Below are positions 7,846 to 15,359 of a DNA stretch of 61,427 nucleotides, piece by piece; position 1 is the first letter of the stretch; each line of letters opens with the position of its first letter. The translations under genes and the position numbers were made by a program. Under the pieces are notes generated by a model. The model was not told the origin of the DNA and searched no databases. It was given only the letters and a program-made list of their open reading frames with translations. This DNA comes from Candidatus Moranbacteria bacterium UBA2206 (GTDB taxonomy: Bacteria; Patescibacteriota; Minisyncoccia; Moranbacterales; UBA2206). The stretch spans positions 1-61,427 of the forward strand of contig DCUU01000065.1 in NCBI GenBank assembly GCA_002328565.1, in the 5' to 3' direction.

Positions 7846-9792
7846 CTATTCCTTTTTCTCACCTTCTTCCTTCTTCTCCTCAGTCTCCGCATCCTTCACT
7901 TCCGGTTCCGCCTTAGCCTCGCCTTCTTTTGACGCTCCGCCCGCCGATGAGGCGGGTTCTCCGGTTGCTCCTGGCGCTGGTTGCTCTGGTTGCGAAGCCT
8001 TGTAAAGTTTCTCGCCAATCTTTTGCGCTTCTTGTGACAATTCTTCGCTGGCTTTTTTGATGGCTTCGATATCATCACCGTCCTTAACTTTTTTCAAGGC
8101 TTCAATTTTTTCTTCGACTGGTTTCTTTTCGTCGGCTGTGATTTTGTCGCCAGCTTCGCGAATCGCTTTTTCGGTGGTGAAGATTAGGGTGTCAGCAATG
8201 TTTTTCGTTTCCACCACTTCTTTCTTTTTCTTGTCTTCTTCCGCATGAACTTCCGCGTCTTTTTTCATTTTTTCCACTTCTTCTTTGGAAAGTCCAGAAG
8301 AACCTTCAATTCTGATTGATTGTTCTTTGCCGGTAGCTTTGTCCTTAGCTTTGACACTCAAGATTCCATTAGCATCGATGTCAAAAGTCACTTCTACTTG
8401 CGGAATGCCTCGTGGAGATGGTGGAATACCATCTAAAATAAATCGACCGAGCGTTTTGTTGTCAACGGCCATTTCTCGTTCACCTTGTAAAACATGAATT
8501 TCTACGGATGGCTGATTGTCAGCGGCGGTGGAAAATATTTGTGATTTGGCAGTCGGCACAGTGGTGTTTCGATCAATTAGCGGTGTTCGCACGCCACCCA
8601 TTGTTTCAATTCCCAAAGTTAGCGGAGTGACGTCCAAAAGAAGCACATCTTTCACATCTCCTTGAAGCACACCACCTTGAATAGCGGCGCCCAAAGCCAC
8701 CACTTCATCAGGATTAACTGTAAGATTAACTTTTTTTCCAAAAAATTCTTCGACTGTTTTGATGACAAGTGGCATCCTAGTCATCCCCCCCACCATCACT
8801 ATCTCATTAATATCCTTCGCTTCTAGTTTTGCATCCGCCAATGCTTTTCTGGTTGGCTCAAGTGTTTTCTTTACTAAATCCCCCACCAATTCTTCCAATT
8901 TAGCCCGAGTAATTTTCATCACGAGATGTTTTGGACCATTAGCGTCAGTTGTGATGAAAGGTTGATTAATTTCAGTGTCCGCCGCGGTGGAAAGTTCTAT
9001 CTTGGCTTTTTCTGCTGCCTCCTTGATTCTTTGCAATGCCAAAGAATCATTGCTCAAATCAATGCCTTCTTGTTTTTTGAATTCCGCAATTATCCAGCTG
9101 ATTATAATCTGATCGAAATCGTCTCCACCAAGATGCGTGTCGCCATTAGTTGATTTCACTTCCACCGTATCATCGCCAACCTCCAAAATGGAAATGTCAA
9201 AAGTTCCACCACCAAGGTCATAAACCGCAATTTTTTCATCTTTCTTTTTATTGAAGCCATAGGCCAAAGCGGCGGCTGTCGGTTCATTGATGATTCGTCG
9301 CACTTTTAGTCCGGCAATTTCTCCCGCTTCTTTGGTAGCCTTTCTTTGCGAGTCATCAAAATAGGCTGGCACAGTGATCACCGCTTCTTCGATTTTTTCT
9401 CCCAATTTTTCTTCGGCGTCTGCCTTAAGCTTAGAAAGAATCATCGCAGAAATTTCTTGCGGGGTATATTCTTTATCACCCATCAAAACTTTTACGCCAC
9501 CATTGGCTTTGACAATTTTATATGGCATCAATTTCAAATCTCTTTGCACTTCTTCATCTTCGAATCCACGACCAATCAAACGCTTGATTGAATAAAGAGT
9601 GTTACCAGAATTTGTCACTGCTTGGCGCTTCGCCAAAAGCCCAACCAATCTTTCGCCAGACTTTGAAATAGCTACCATTGACGGCGTAGTTCTCGCTCCT
9701 TCTTTGCTTTCAATTATTGCCGGACTTCCACCCTCTACGATTGCCATTGCGGAATTGGTTGTACCAAGATCGATTCCTAATATCTTGCTCAT
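7846..9792 (-). CDS. dnaK: Chaperone DnaK (Hsp70)
   Basis: The ATG at 9792 gives MSKILGIDLGTTNSAMAIVEGG, the canonical N-terminus; seven extra codons upstream are not expected. The phosphate-1 motif GIDLGTTNS, AVYDLGGGTFDIS, and the linker DVLLLDVTPLTLGIE mark the ATPase and substrate-binding domains. Length is 648 aa. The C-terminal tail is rich in E, K, A and G and contains an EPASSAGG stretch encoded by a G+C-rich palindrome shared with prfB. It is the last gene of the HrcA-regulated operon, followed by a strong terminator. No Shine-Dalgarno is visible. Confidence 0.98.
   Translation of the reverse strand: MSKILGIDLGTTNSAMAIVEGGSPAIIESKEGARTTPSMVAISKSGERLVGLLAKRQAVTNSGNTLYSIKRLIGRGFEDEEVQRDLKLMPYKIVKANGGVKVLMGDKEYTPQEISAMILSKLKADAEEKLGEKIEEAVITVPAYFDDSQRKATKEAGEIAGLKVRRIINEPTAAALAYGFNKKKDEKIAVYDLGGGTFDISILEVGDDTVEVKSTNGDTHLGGDDFDQIIISWIIAEFKKQEGIDLSNDSLALQRIKEAAEKAKIELSTAADTEINQPFITTDANGPKHLVMKITRAKLEELVGDLVKKTLEPTRKALADAKLEAKDINEIVMVGGMTRMPLVIKTVEEFFGKKVNLTVNPDEVVALGAAIQGGVLQGDVKDVLLLDVTPLTLGIETMGGVRTPLIDRNTTVPTAKSQIFSTAADNQPSVEIHVLQGEREMAVDNKTLGRFILDGIPPSPRGIPQVEVTFDIDANGILSVKAKDKATGKEQSIRIEGSSGLSKEEVEKMKKDAEVHAEEDKKKKEVVETKNIADTLIFTTEKAIREAGDKITADEKKPVEEKIEALKKVKDGDDIEAIKKASEELSQEAQKIGEKLYKASQPEQPAPGATGEPASSAGGASKEGEAKAEPEVKDAETEEKKEEGEKKE
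7940..7956. repeat. Coding palindrome in dnaK (family C, copy 1)
   Basis: cccgcc-gatga-ggcggg is a perfect stem of six inside the dnaK tail, read in frame as P-A-S-S-A-G. Sixteen bases (7941-7956) are identical to 14922-14937 in prfB. It is conspicuously G+C-rich against the AT-rich background. Confidence 0.85.
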
Positions 9793-9862
9793 ATATTTTT
9801 TGCCAGTGGACAATGATCAAAGATCAATGAACAACAGCTTTTTTAATTTTATTAATATTACC

Positions 9863-10756
9863 TTACTCCACCGCCACTCTTGCCACTCTAATTACTTTAT
9901 TATTAATTTTATACCCTTTCATCAAAACCTTTCTCACTTTATTTTCAGATATTTCCTGTTCACTATCTCCTGATTCCTGTTTTACAGCTTCCATAAAACT
10001 TGGATCAAATTTATCGCCAATATTCACTTCTATATCTAATACACCATAGCCTTGCAAAACTTTTTCCAATTGTTTTTGAATATGCATAATTCCTACTACC
10101 CAACCACCGTCTCTTTGATCTTCAGGAATATGATCCGTCGAAGCATGAAAGTTATCCAGAATTGGAATGAGCTCTGAAATCAAATTAACATTAGAAAAAG
10201 CAATTAAATCTTTTCTTTCCTCTGTTTGTCTTTTTTTATAATTTTCAAAGTCCGCCATACAACGCTTCCAGCCCTCAAGAGAATTTTTTAATTCTAAATA
10301 CTCCTTAGCTCTTTTAATTGTTTCTTTTTTATCTTTCGTAAAATCATTATCACCAAATTTTTCCACTGCCTTGTCAAAATCCAACCACTCATATTCTTGA
10401 TGTTCATGAGATAACTCTATCTCTCCATTTTTATAATATGCAATAAATCTCAAGCCTTTTCCGCCAATCTTAATTTTTTCTTTTCCAAACTCGTATTCTC
10501 GATCATATTTATTTTCAAAATCAAAGGCATAAATTATTGGACCAAGTTCAACTTCAATCCCTAATTCTTCCATAATTTCCCTTTTCATAGCAACTTCAAT
10601 ATTTTCCCGACAATCAATATTCCCCCCTGGCAGATCATACTCTCCAGCCTTAATCGAATCATTTTCTGATCTTTTAATAATCAAAACTTTCCCTTCTTGG
10701 TTTATAATCACCGCCTTGACTGTTAAACTAAAAAAATCTTTTTTTGTTTTTTCCAT
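9863..10756 (-). CDS. grpE: NUDIX hydrolase - GrpE fusion
   Basis: One open frame of 297 aa joins two domains. Residues 1-140 are a NUDIX hydrolase with a perfect box G45-x5-E51-x7-R59-E60-I-x-E63-E64-x-G66-I67, so it looks catalytically intact. Residues about 145-297 are GrpE, the nucleotide-exchange factor of DnaK: MADFENYKKRQTEE coil, LIPILDNFHAS, then the beta domain DKFDPSFMEAV to VLMKGYKINNKVIRVARV. It lies between hrcA (5-base gap) and dnaK, the normal grpE place. GrpE's long N-terminal helix is shortened, being replaced by the NUDIX module. NUDIX substrate is unknown. Confidence 0.95.
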   Translation of the reverse strand: MEKTKKDFFSLTVKAVIINQEGKVLIIKRSENDSIKAGEYDLPGGNIDCRENIEVAMKREIMEELGIEVELGPIIYAFDFENKYDREYEFGKEKIKIGGKGLRFIAYYKNGEIELSHEHQEYEWLDFDKAVEKFGDNDFTKDKKETIKRAKEYLELKNSLEGWKRCMADFENYKKRQTEERKDLIAFSNVNLISELIPILDNFHASTDHIPEDQRDGGWVVGIMHIQKQLEKVLQGYGVLDIEVNIGDKFDPSFMEAVKQESGDSEQEISENKVRKVLMKGYKINNKVIRVARVAVE

Positions 10757-10761
10757 AATTT

Positions 10762-11514
10762 TTATTTTAAAAATATTACTCCGCCTTCCACTATAGAAAT
10801 TATTACAATCGAACTGCCCAAAAGTTTTCGGGCATAATCCAATAGCGACTTGTTTTTAGCATATTTCATCCTCTTGGGTCCGACAATCGCCAAGATTCCT
10901 CTTTCGCCTTCTTTGGTCGTATATGGACTCACTACCATTGAACAATTAGAAATCTCTTTGATCGGATTTTCTTTGCCGATAAAAATTCTGGTTTCGCCGT
11001 CTTTGATTTTCGAAAGAATCGTGTCCACATTTTCATCGATATAATCCAGCGCTTCGGCAATTCGACAGAACTCATCCACATTTTGAAATTCCGGATTTTC
11101 CAAAAGTTCGCCGATTCCAAAATCATAAAATTCTTTTTCTGATCCACTGATTGCCAGGCTTCCACTGAAAGACGATAGGAGTTTGGCCGCTGTGCGAGAA
11201 ATTCTTTTATTTTGCGCCTTGAGCTTCAAAACTTCCGTTTGCAGTTTTTTCTGATCCGTCAAACTCATTTTTTGATCTGTCATAATGCTTTCCACAAAAA
11301 ACCGATATCCTTTGTCAGTTGGGATGCGTCCGGCGCTGATGTGCGGTTGATGCAAAAATCCTTTTTCTTCCAATTCCGCCATATCATTTCGAATCGTAGC
11401 CGAACTTACTTTCAAATCATATTTGTCTTCCAAAACTTTTGAGCCAACAGCAACAGCCGAATTGGTATATTCTTCAATCACCGCCGCTAAAATTTTCTTG
11501 AGTCTGTCGTTCAT
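10762..11514 (-). CDS. hrcA: Heat-inducible repressor HrcA
   Basis: HrcA represses class I heat-shock genes by binding CIRCE. The N-terminal winged helix is clear (VGSKVLEDKYDLKVSSATIRNDMAELEEKG, GRIPTDKGYRFFVE). The C-terminal part retains FIGKENP, GILAIVGPKRMKYAK and the family's terminal region. At 250 aa it is about 90 residues shorter than usual HrcA (about 340), with the central inserted domain reduced. It heads the operon with NUDIX-GrpE and DnaK and has a perfect CIRCE about 105 bases upstream, implying autoregulation. Confidence 0.95.
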   Translation of the reverse strand: MNDRLKKILAAVIEEYTNSAVAVGSKVLEDKYDLKVSSATIRNDMAELEEKGFLHQPHISAGRIPTDKGYRFFVESIMTDQKMSLTDQKKLQTEVLKLKAQNKRISRTAAKLLSSFSGSLAISGSEKEFYDFGIGELLENPEFQNVDEFCRIAEALDYIDENVDTILSKIKDGETRIFIGKENPIKEISNCSMVVSPYTTKEGERGILAIVGPKRMKYAKNKSLLDYARKLLGSSIVIISIVEGGVIFLK

Positions 11515-11522
11515 AAAATAGT

Positions 11523-11615
11523 GATGCTAATTTTGCTAATAAATGCGAATCTGCGAATTGCTAATTGTTTTTTATTCGCAATTAGCAGATTAGCGTATAT
11601 TTGTAGTTTAGCATC
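11523..11615. repeat. 93-nt palindromic repeat, family D, copy 1 (hrcA leader)
   Basis: It begins gatgctaattttgctaata and ends with gtttagcatc; the arms are imperfectly complementary around a T-rich loop near 11566-11572. It is about 93% identical by eye to 48831-48922. Here it fills the hrcA 5' leader between the CIRCE and the start codon. Confidence 0.85.
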
Positions 11616-11619
11616 TCAC

Positions 11620-11646
11620 TTAGCACTCGTCAAGTCCGAGTGCTAA
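11620..11646. promoter_or_regulatory. Perfect CIRCE operator of hrcA operon
   Basis: TTAGCACTC-gtcaagtcc-GAGTGCTAA matches the CIRCE consensus at all 18 arm positions. It starts at about +1 of the hrcA promoter, where HrcA binding would block transcription. Confidence 0.97.
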
Positions 11647-11650
11647 TTTA

Positions 11651-11678
11651 ATTTTAGCAGATTGTTTTTAGCTGTCAA
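11651..11678 (-). promoter_or_regulatory. sigma70-type promoter of hrcA operon
   Basis: On the minus strand TTGACA (11673-11678) is followed after 16 bases by TAAAAT (11651-11656). The predicted start falls at the upstream edge of the CIRCE. Confidence 0.85.
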
Positions 11679-11681
11679 GAT

Positions 11682-11710
11682 TTGATTTTATCTTGAATTT
11701 AAAGTATTCT
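11682..11710 (+). promoter_or_regulatory. Promoter of tRNA-Gln
   Basis: TTGATT (11682-11687), 17 bases, then TATTCT (11705-11710), with a start near 11717, six bases before the tRNA. It is back-to-back with the hrcA promoter, whose -35 box is only four bases away. Confidence 0.55.
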
Positions 11711-11722
11711 TTATAAGTGCAC

Positions 11723-11793
11723 TGGGGAATAGCCAAGCGGTAAGGCAACGGGTTCTGATCCCGTGATCGGGGGTTCGAATCCCTCTTCCCCAA
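11723..11793 (+). tRNA. tRNA-Gln (anticodon CUG)
   Basis: The acceptor stem tggggaa pairs with ttcccca with discriminator A at 11793. The anticodon stem acggg/cccgt encloses ttctgat, giving CTG, which reads the Gln codon CAG. T loop is ttcgaat. CCA is not encoded. The weak U-A first pair is typical of tRNA-Gln. Confidence 0.95.
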
Positions 11794-11911
11794 CTAGATA
11801 CCAGCCATTTTTTGCAAACTCTTGCAATTTTTTTTGTTTTATGATAATTTGCAATATCGATTATTTTAAATAGAAAATAAACCCAGCACCTTAAAACTTA
11901 AAGGAATTGCC

Positions 11912-12217
11912 ATGCAGAAAAAAAGAAAAAGAAATTCAACGGTAAAAAGCACGCTCGAAATAAATTCAAAGGTTTTCAAATTGAACGTTAATGAATTAGG
12001 AATGATTCTGTTGTGTGCTGGCGTCATTAAAAATCAATTCTGGCGCGGAGGTAATGCCTTAAAATACAGGGAAAGGAATAAACCTTGCCCTCCGAACAAA
12101 ATTATTGATGCAAAAAAGGTCACCAATGGCAAGCAGACTTTTCATGTTCTGTTCCAAGAAGCCCGTGGCAAAATGACCTACAATATCTGCACGGTTTACC
12201 GTGCAAAACAAAAATAG
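11912..12217 (+). CDS. Basic hypothetical protein, plus-strand orphan (101 aa)
   Basis: A 101-codon frame with an AAAGGA ribosome-binding site about seven bases before the ATG and a strong terminator right after the stop. The protein is basic (starting KKRKRNSTVK) with one mildly hydrophobic patch (LGMILLCAGVIKNQFW), and may bind nucleic acid. No family is recognised. A possible promoter is TTGCAA, 17 bases, TAATTT. A higher G+C content than its neighbours and a true Shine-Dalgarno suggest acquisition, as for the HAD gene at 34218. Confidence 0.7.
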   Translation: MQKKRKRNSTVKSTLEINSKVFKLNVNELGMILLCAGVIKNQFWRGGNALKYRERNKPCPPNKIIDAKKVTNGKQTFHVLFQEARGKMTYNICTVYRAKQK

Positions 12218-12228
12218 TTCCTTTACCG

Positions 12229-12270
12229 AAAAGTCCCCCGTTGTCAGCTGACGACGCGTGGGACTTTTTT
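12229..12270 (+). terminator. Terminator of the 101-aa gene
   Basis: aaaagtccc (12229-12237) pairs with gggactttt (from 12260), followed by T residues. An inner palindrome gtcagctgac lies in the loop region. Confidence 0.85.
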
Positions 12271-12277
12271 ACGCAAA

Positions 12278-12300
12278 AAAACACGCCTCATGCGTGTTTT
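12278..12300. terminator. Bidirectional terminator between convergent genes
   Basis: aaaacacgc pairs with gcgtgtttt around ctcat. T-runs follow on both strands, so it can end ftsX transcription as well as back up the plus-strand terminator. Confidence 0.8.
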
Positions 12301-12346
12301 TATTTTTTCGCTTTCTACTTTCTACTTACTACTTTCCACTTTCTAC

Positions 12347-13255
12347 TTAAATCTTAAGGTATTTCTGCATCGCAATCCAACTACTGGTAATCCCTAAAAA
12401 GGCGCCGATAGCAATTTGGAGTCCAAGGACATAAAGCGCGTGCGAAAGATAGAAGGTGAATAAGTTTCCAGAAGACACTACTGAAGACGCGTAGACATTT
12501 ATAAATTTAATGGCAATCATCAAAATAAGCGATGCAATAAGCGAAGCAATCACGCCATAGAGTATACCTTCGAAAATAAACGGCAAACGAATGAACATGT
12601 TCGATGCTCCAACTAGTCTCATAACTTCAATCTCTTGTTTGTGAGTGTAGATAGTAATTCGAATTGTATTGAAAATTATCAGAATTGAAACAGCACCAAA
12701 AATTCCCGCTACCACCAACCCGATTTTCTTGGATTGAAAAATAATTCCATTCAAACGATTTATCAAGTCCTTATTCTTGCCATAGTTAATCCGACTAACA
12801 TCATCTTTGAAAGATGCGTTCGAAACATAATCAGAAATCGATTGATATTGACTAGGATTGTTAGCTTTGATAACTAAAGATGCCAAAAGAGGATTTTCTC
12901 CAATCTCTTCCAGCGACTGCATAATAACCGGTTCATCAACATTGTCTCGTTTAAAAATTTCCAAAGCTTTGTCTTTGGAAATATATTCTATCGAACTTAT
13001 TTCCTTGAAACTTTCTAAATCTTTCTTATTCTGGGCGATCTTTTCTTCACTCACATCACTTTTGAAATATACGCTTACGTTCACTTTTCCTTCTACATTT
13101 TTTAGCACATTATCCGCCACCATCCCCATCGTGAAAACTGCACCCACCACAAAAAGCGAGAGTACAAGCACACTCACTGCCGCCACTGACAACCAACCAT
13201 TTCTCCAAAAATTTATTAAACTTTCTTTTATTGTCCTTCCTAAAATTAAAAACAT
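12347..13255 (-). CDS. ftsX: Cell division protein FtsX
   Basis: This is the permease-like partner of FtsE, which couples divisome state to peptidoglycan hydrolases. One N-terminal helix (WLSVAAVSVLVLSLFVVGAVF) is followed by an extracellular domain with the SVYFKSDVSEEKI start and the ISKDKALEIFK segment. Three C-terminal helices follow (VVAGIFGAVSILIIFNTI, LYGVIASLIASLILMIAI, LGLQIAIGAFLGITSSW). Length (302 aa) is standard. It follows ftsE by 12 bases. Confidence 0.95.
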   Translation of the reverse strand: MFLILGRTIKESLINFWRNGWLSVAAVSVLVLSLFVVGAVFTMGMVADNVLKNVEGKVNVSVYFKSDVSEEKIAQNKKDLESFKEISSIEYISKDKALEIFKRDNVDEPVIMQSLEEIGENPLLASLVIKANNPSQYQSISDYVSNASFKDDVSRINYGKNKDLINRLNGIIFQSKKIGLVVAGIFGAVSILIIFNTIRITIYTHKQEIEVMRLVGASNMFIRLPFIFEGILYGVIASLIASLILMIAIKFINVYASSVVSSGNLFTFYLSHALYVLGLQIAIGAFLGITSSWIAMQKYLKI

Positions 13256-13267
13256 AGGTTTATTTTT

Positions 13268-14053
13268 TTAGCACATTTTATATTTCCCTTTGGCGTCGTC
13301 GCAAATTATTTTCCCATGATCTAAAACAACTACTCTCTTGGAAGCCTTATTAACAATATCATGGTCATGGCTGGCCAAAATCACAGTCGTTCCAAGCTTA
13401 TTTATATCTAAAAGTAATTTAACTATTTCCATGGAATTCATCGGATCTAAATTTCCAGTTGGTTCATCCGCCACAATCACTAGTGGTTTATGAATAAGTG
13501 CCCGCGCTAAAACTACTTTTTGTTGTTCTCCGCCGGAAAGTTGGCGCGGAAATTTTTCCATCTTATCTCCCAAGCCGACAATGTCAAGAATTTGAGGTAC
13601 ATCTTCCAAAATTTCAAGTTTAGGCGCTCCACAAACTTCCAGAGCATAAGCTACATTCTCAAAAACAGTTTTTTGCGACAGTAATTTAAAATCCTGAAAA
13701 ATCATACCAATTCTTCTTCTGTGGTATGATAGTTTTCGTCGGCTGATCATATCCAAAGAAATTCCATCAAAATATACCGAACCTTCCGTTGGCGATTCTT
13801 CAACATGAATCATTTTCAAAAGAGTAGATTTACCGGCGCCACTATGTCCAACAATTGAAACAAACTCTCCTTTTTTAATTTCCAAATTAATATCATCCAG
13901 AATAGCTTTGTCGTTTTTGAAAATTTTAGTGACGTGATCAAATCGAATAAGCGCAGAATCATTTTCCACTCTCAATTCTTCTATTTTGTCTTCCAATTCA
14001 ATATTATCCTCAACTTCAAAATCTTTTTCTTTTTTATTCAATTTATTTTTCAT
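13268..14053 (-). CDS. ftsE: Cell division ATP-binding protein FtsE
   Basis: ABC ATPase with Walker A GHSGAGKST, Q-loop MIFQDFKLL, signature LSGGEQQKV, Walker B VIVADEPTG and switch His in ASHDHD. The start at 14053 (MKNKLNKKEKDFEVED) is chosen; the earlier start lies in a family D repeat fragment. A charged N-terminal extension of about 35 residues precedes the usual start of the ABC fold (ALIRFDHVTKIF), which is longer than typical FtsE. Confidence 0.95.
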   Translation of the reverse strand: MKNKLNKKEKDFEVEDNIELEDKIEELRVENDSALIRFDHVTKIFKNDKAILDDINLEIKKGEFVSIVGHSGAGKSTLLKMIHVEESPTEGSVYFDGISLDMISRRKLSYHRRRIGMIFQDFKLLSQKTVFENVAYALEVCGAPKLEILEDVPQILDIVGLGDKMEKFPRQLSGGEQQKVVLARALIHKPLVIVADEPTGNLDPMNSMEIVKLLLDINKLGTTVILASHDHDIVNKASKRVVVLDHGKIICDDAKGKYKMC

Positions 14054-14058
14054 ATTAT

Positions 14059-14084
14059 TTATTCGCGATTCGTAGATTCGCATC
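14059..14084. repeat. Family D repeat fragment (right end)
   Basis: attcgcgattcgtagattcgcatcgc matches the right ends of the 93-nt palindromes at 11523-11615 and 48831-48922. It occupies the short prfB-ftsE spacer. Confidence 0.55.
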
Positions 14085-14100
14085 GCTTTTATATTATAAA

Positions 14101-15198
14101 CTATTTTTTCAAATACTTCAAATAGCTTTCCATAAATTCATTCAAATCCCCCGCCAATACTTGTTCTGCCTGGGCAGTTTCGTGTTTTGTCCGATGATCC
14201 TTGACCATTTTGTATGGATGAATCACGTATGATCGAATCTGACTGCCCCACTCGGCGCTTAAAGATTCACCACGAAGTTTTCTTTTTTCTTCTTCCACTT
14301 CTTCCAAATATTTTTTATGCAATTTCGCTCGAAGAATTTTCATCGCCTGTTCTTTGTTTTGCAGTTGCGATCTTTCATTTTGACAAGCGGCCACAACGCC
14401 CGTTGGAATATGCGTAATTCGCACAGCGCTGTCAGTCGTATTGACGCTTTGTCCACCCGCACCGCTTGACCGATACACATCCACGCGCAAATCTTGCGGG
14501 TTAATTTGCACTTCTTTCATTTCAGAAATTACGGGCATAATTTCAACTAGTGCAAAAGATGTTTGGCGAAGATTGTCAGCATTAAATGGCGAAAGTCGCA
14601 CCAGCCGATGCACACCCGCTTCGCTTTTCAAATATCCATAAGCAAAGCTACCCGAAATTTCTAGCGTCGCACTTTTTATCCCCGCTTCCTGTCCGCGAGT
14701 TTCGTCAAGAAGTCTCGCCTTGAAATTATTCCTCTCCGCCCATTTGAGATACATTCTAAGAATCATTTCCGACCAATCCTGCGCATCCACTCCGCCCGCC
14801 CCACTCATGATATTTATAATAGCATCGTTTCGGTCATATTCCTGCGAAAAAAGAGTTTTGAATTCCAAAGCATTGATATTTTTTTCAATTTCCAAAATTT
14901 CTTTTTGAATCTCATTCTTATCCGCCGATGAGGCGGGCTCGTCCTGTGCCATATTTACTAATTCGCTCAAATTAGAAAGTTTATTTTCAATTTCTTCAAT
15001 TTCACTAATTTCTTTTTTCAATTCTTCAATTTCCTGCATAATTTTCCCCGCATTTTGCGAATCATTCCAAAAACCTTCCTCTTCACTCTTTTTTGTTAAT
15101 TCTGAAATTTTCTGTGTTTTTCCATCAACTTTTAAATAGTCCCGAATGATCGGGAGTTTAATCTTCAGTTCTTCGATTTTTTTCAATATCTCTGCCAT
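14101..15198 (-). CDS. prfB: Peptide chain release factor 2
   Basis: RF2 ends translation at UGA and UAA. The codon-recognition SPF motif is in RLSPFNADNLRQT and the GGQ peptidyl-hydrolysis motif is in SSGAGGQSVNTTDSAVR. Length 365 aa in one frame: the classic in-frame UGA programmed frameshift is absent. A six-residue insert, EPASSA, in the N-terminal helical domain (near residue 86) is encoded by the palindrome shared with dnaK. Presence of RF2 argues against UGA recoding in this organism. Confidence 0.97.
   Translation of the reverse strand: MAEILKKIEELKIKLPIIRDYLKVDGKTQKISELTKKSEEEGFWNDSQNAGKIMQEIEELKKEISEIEEIENKLSNLSELVNMAQDEPASSADKNEIQKEILEIEKNINALEFKTLFSQEYDRNDAIINIMSGAGGVDAQDWSEMILRMYLKWAERNNFKARLLDETRGQEAGIKSATLEISGSFAYGYLKSEAGVHRLVRLSPFNADNLRQTSFALVEIMPVISEMKEVQINPQDLRVDVYRSSGAGGQSVNTTDSAVRITHIPTGVVAACQNERSQLQNKEQAMKILRAKLHKKYLEEVEEEKRKLRGESLSAEWGSQIRSYVIHPYKMVKDHRTKHETAQAEQVLAGDLNEFMESYLKYLKK
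14922..14937. repeat. Coding palindrome in prfB (family C, copy 2)
   Basis: ccgccgatgaggcggg is identical over 16 bases to 7941-7956 in dnaK and is read in the same frame, giving E-P-A-S-S-A in both proteins. Confidence 0.85.
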
Positions 15199-15235
15199 TT
15201 TTGTCTGCGAACGAAGTGAGAAGATACAAAAATGA

Positions 15236-15354
15236 GCATCCCTGCACTAATTCGCTTTTTTTTTAAAAATATTATTTTCAGACTAAGCCGAAGGCGACCA
15301 CGCGCATCAATTTACAAATTAGTAGAAACTTTCTTGGAATTAGTGCGGGACTGC
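15236..15354. mobile_element. MITE-like element, family E
   Basis: The left end gcatccctgcactaattc and right end gaattagtgcgggactgc are imperfect inverted repeats of about 18 bp bounding a 119-bp non-coding segment between the ZIP gene and prfB. It contains no open frame of interest. Its right end stops six bases before the ZIP stop codon at 15360. Confidence 0.6.
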
Positions 15355-15359
15355 ACTCC

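Noticed and set aside
7846..9813. Several plus-strand frames of 60-124 codons opposite dnaK and other conserved genes
   Set aside because: They are antisense shadows with no start signals and no recognisable protein features.
14101..15198. Programmed frameshift in prfB
   Set aside because: The gene is open in one frame from ATG to stop with no in-frame UGA near codon 25.
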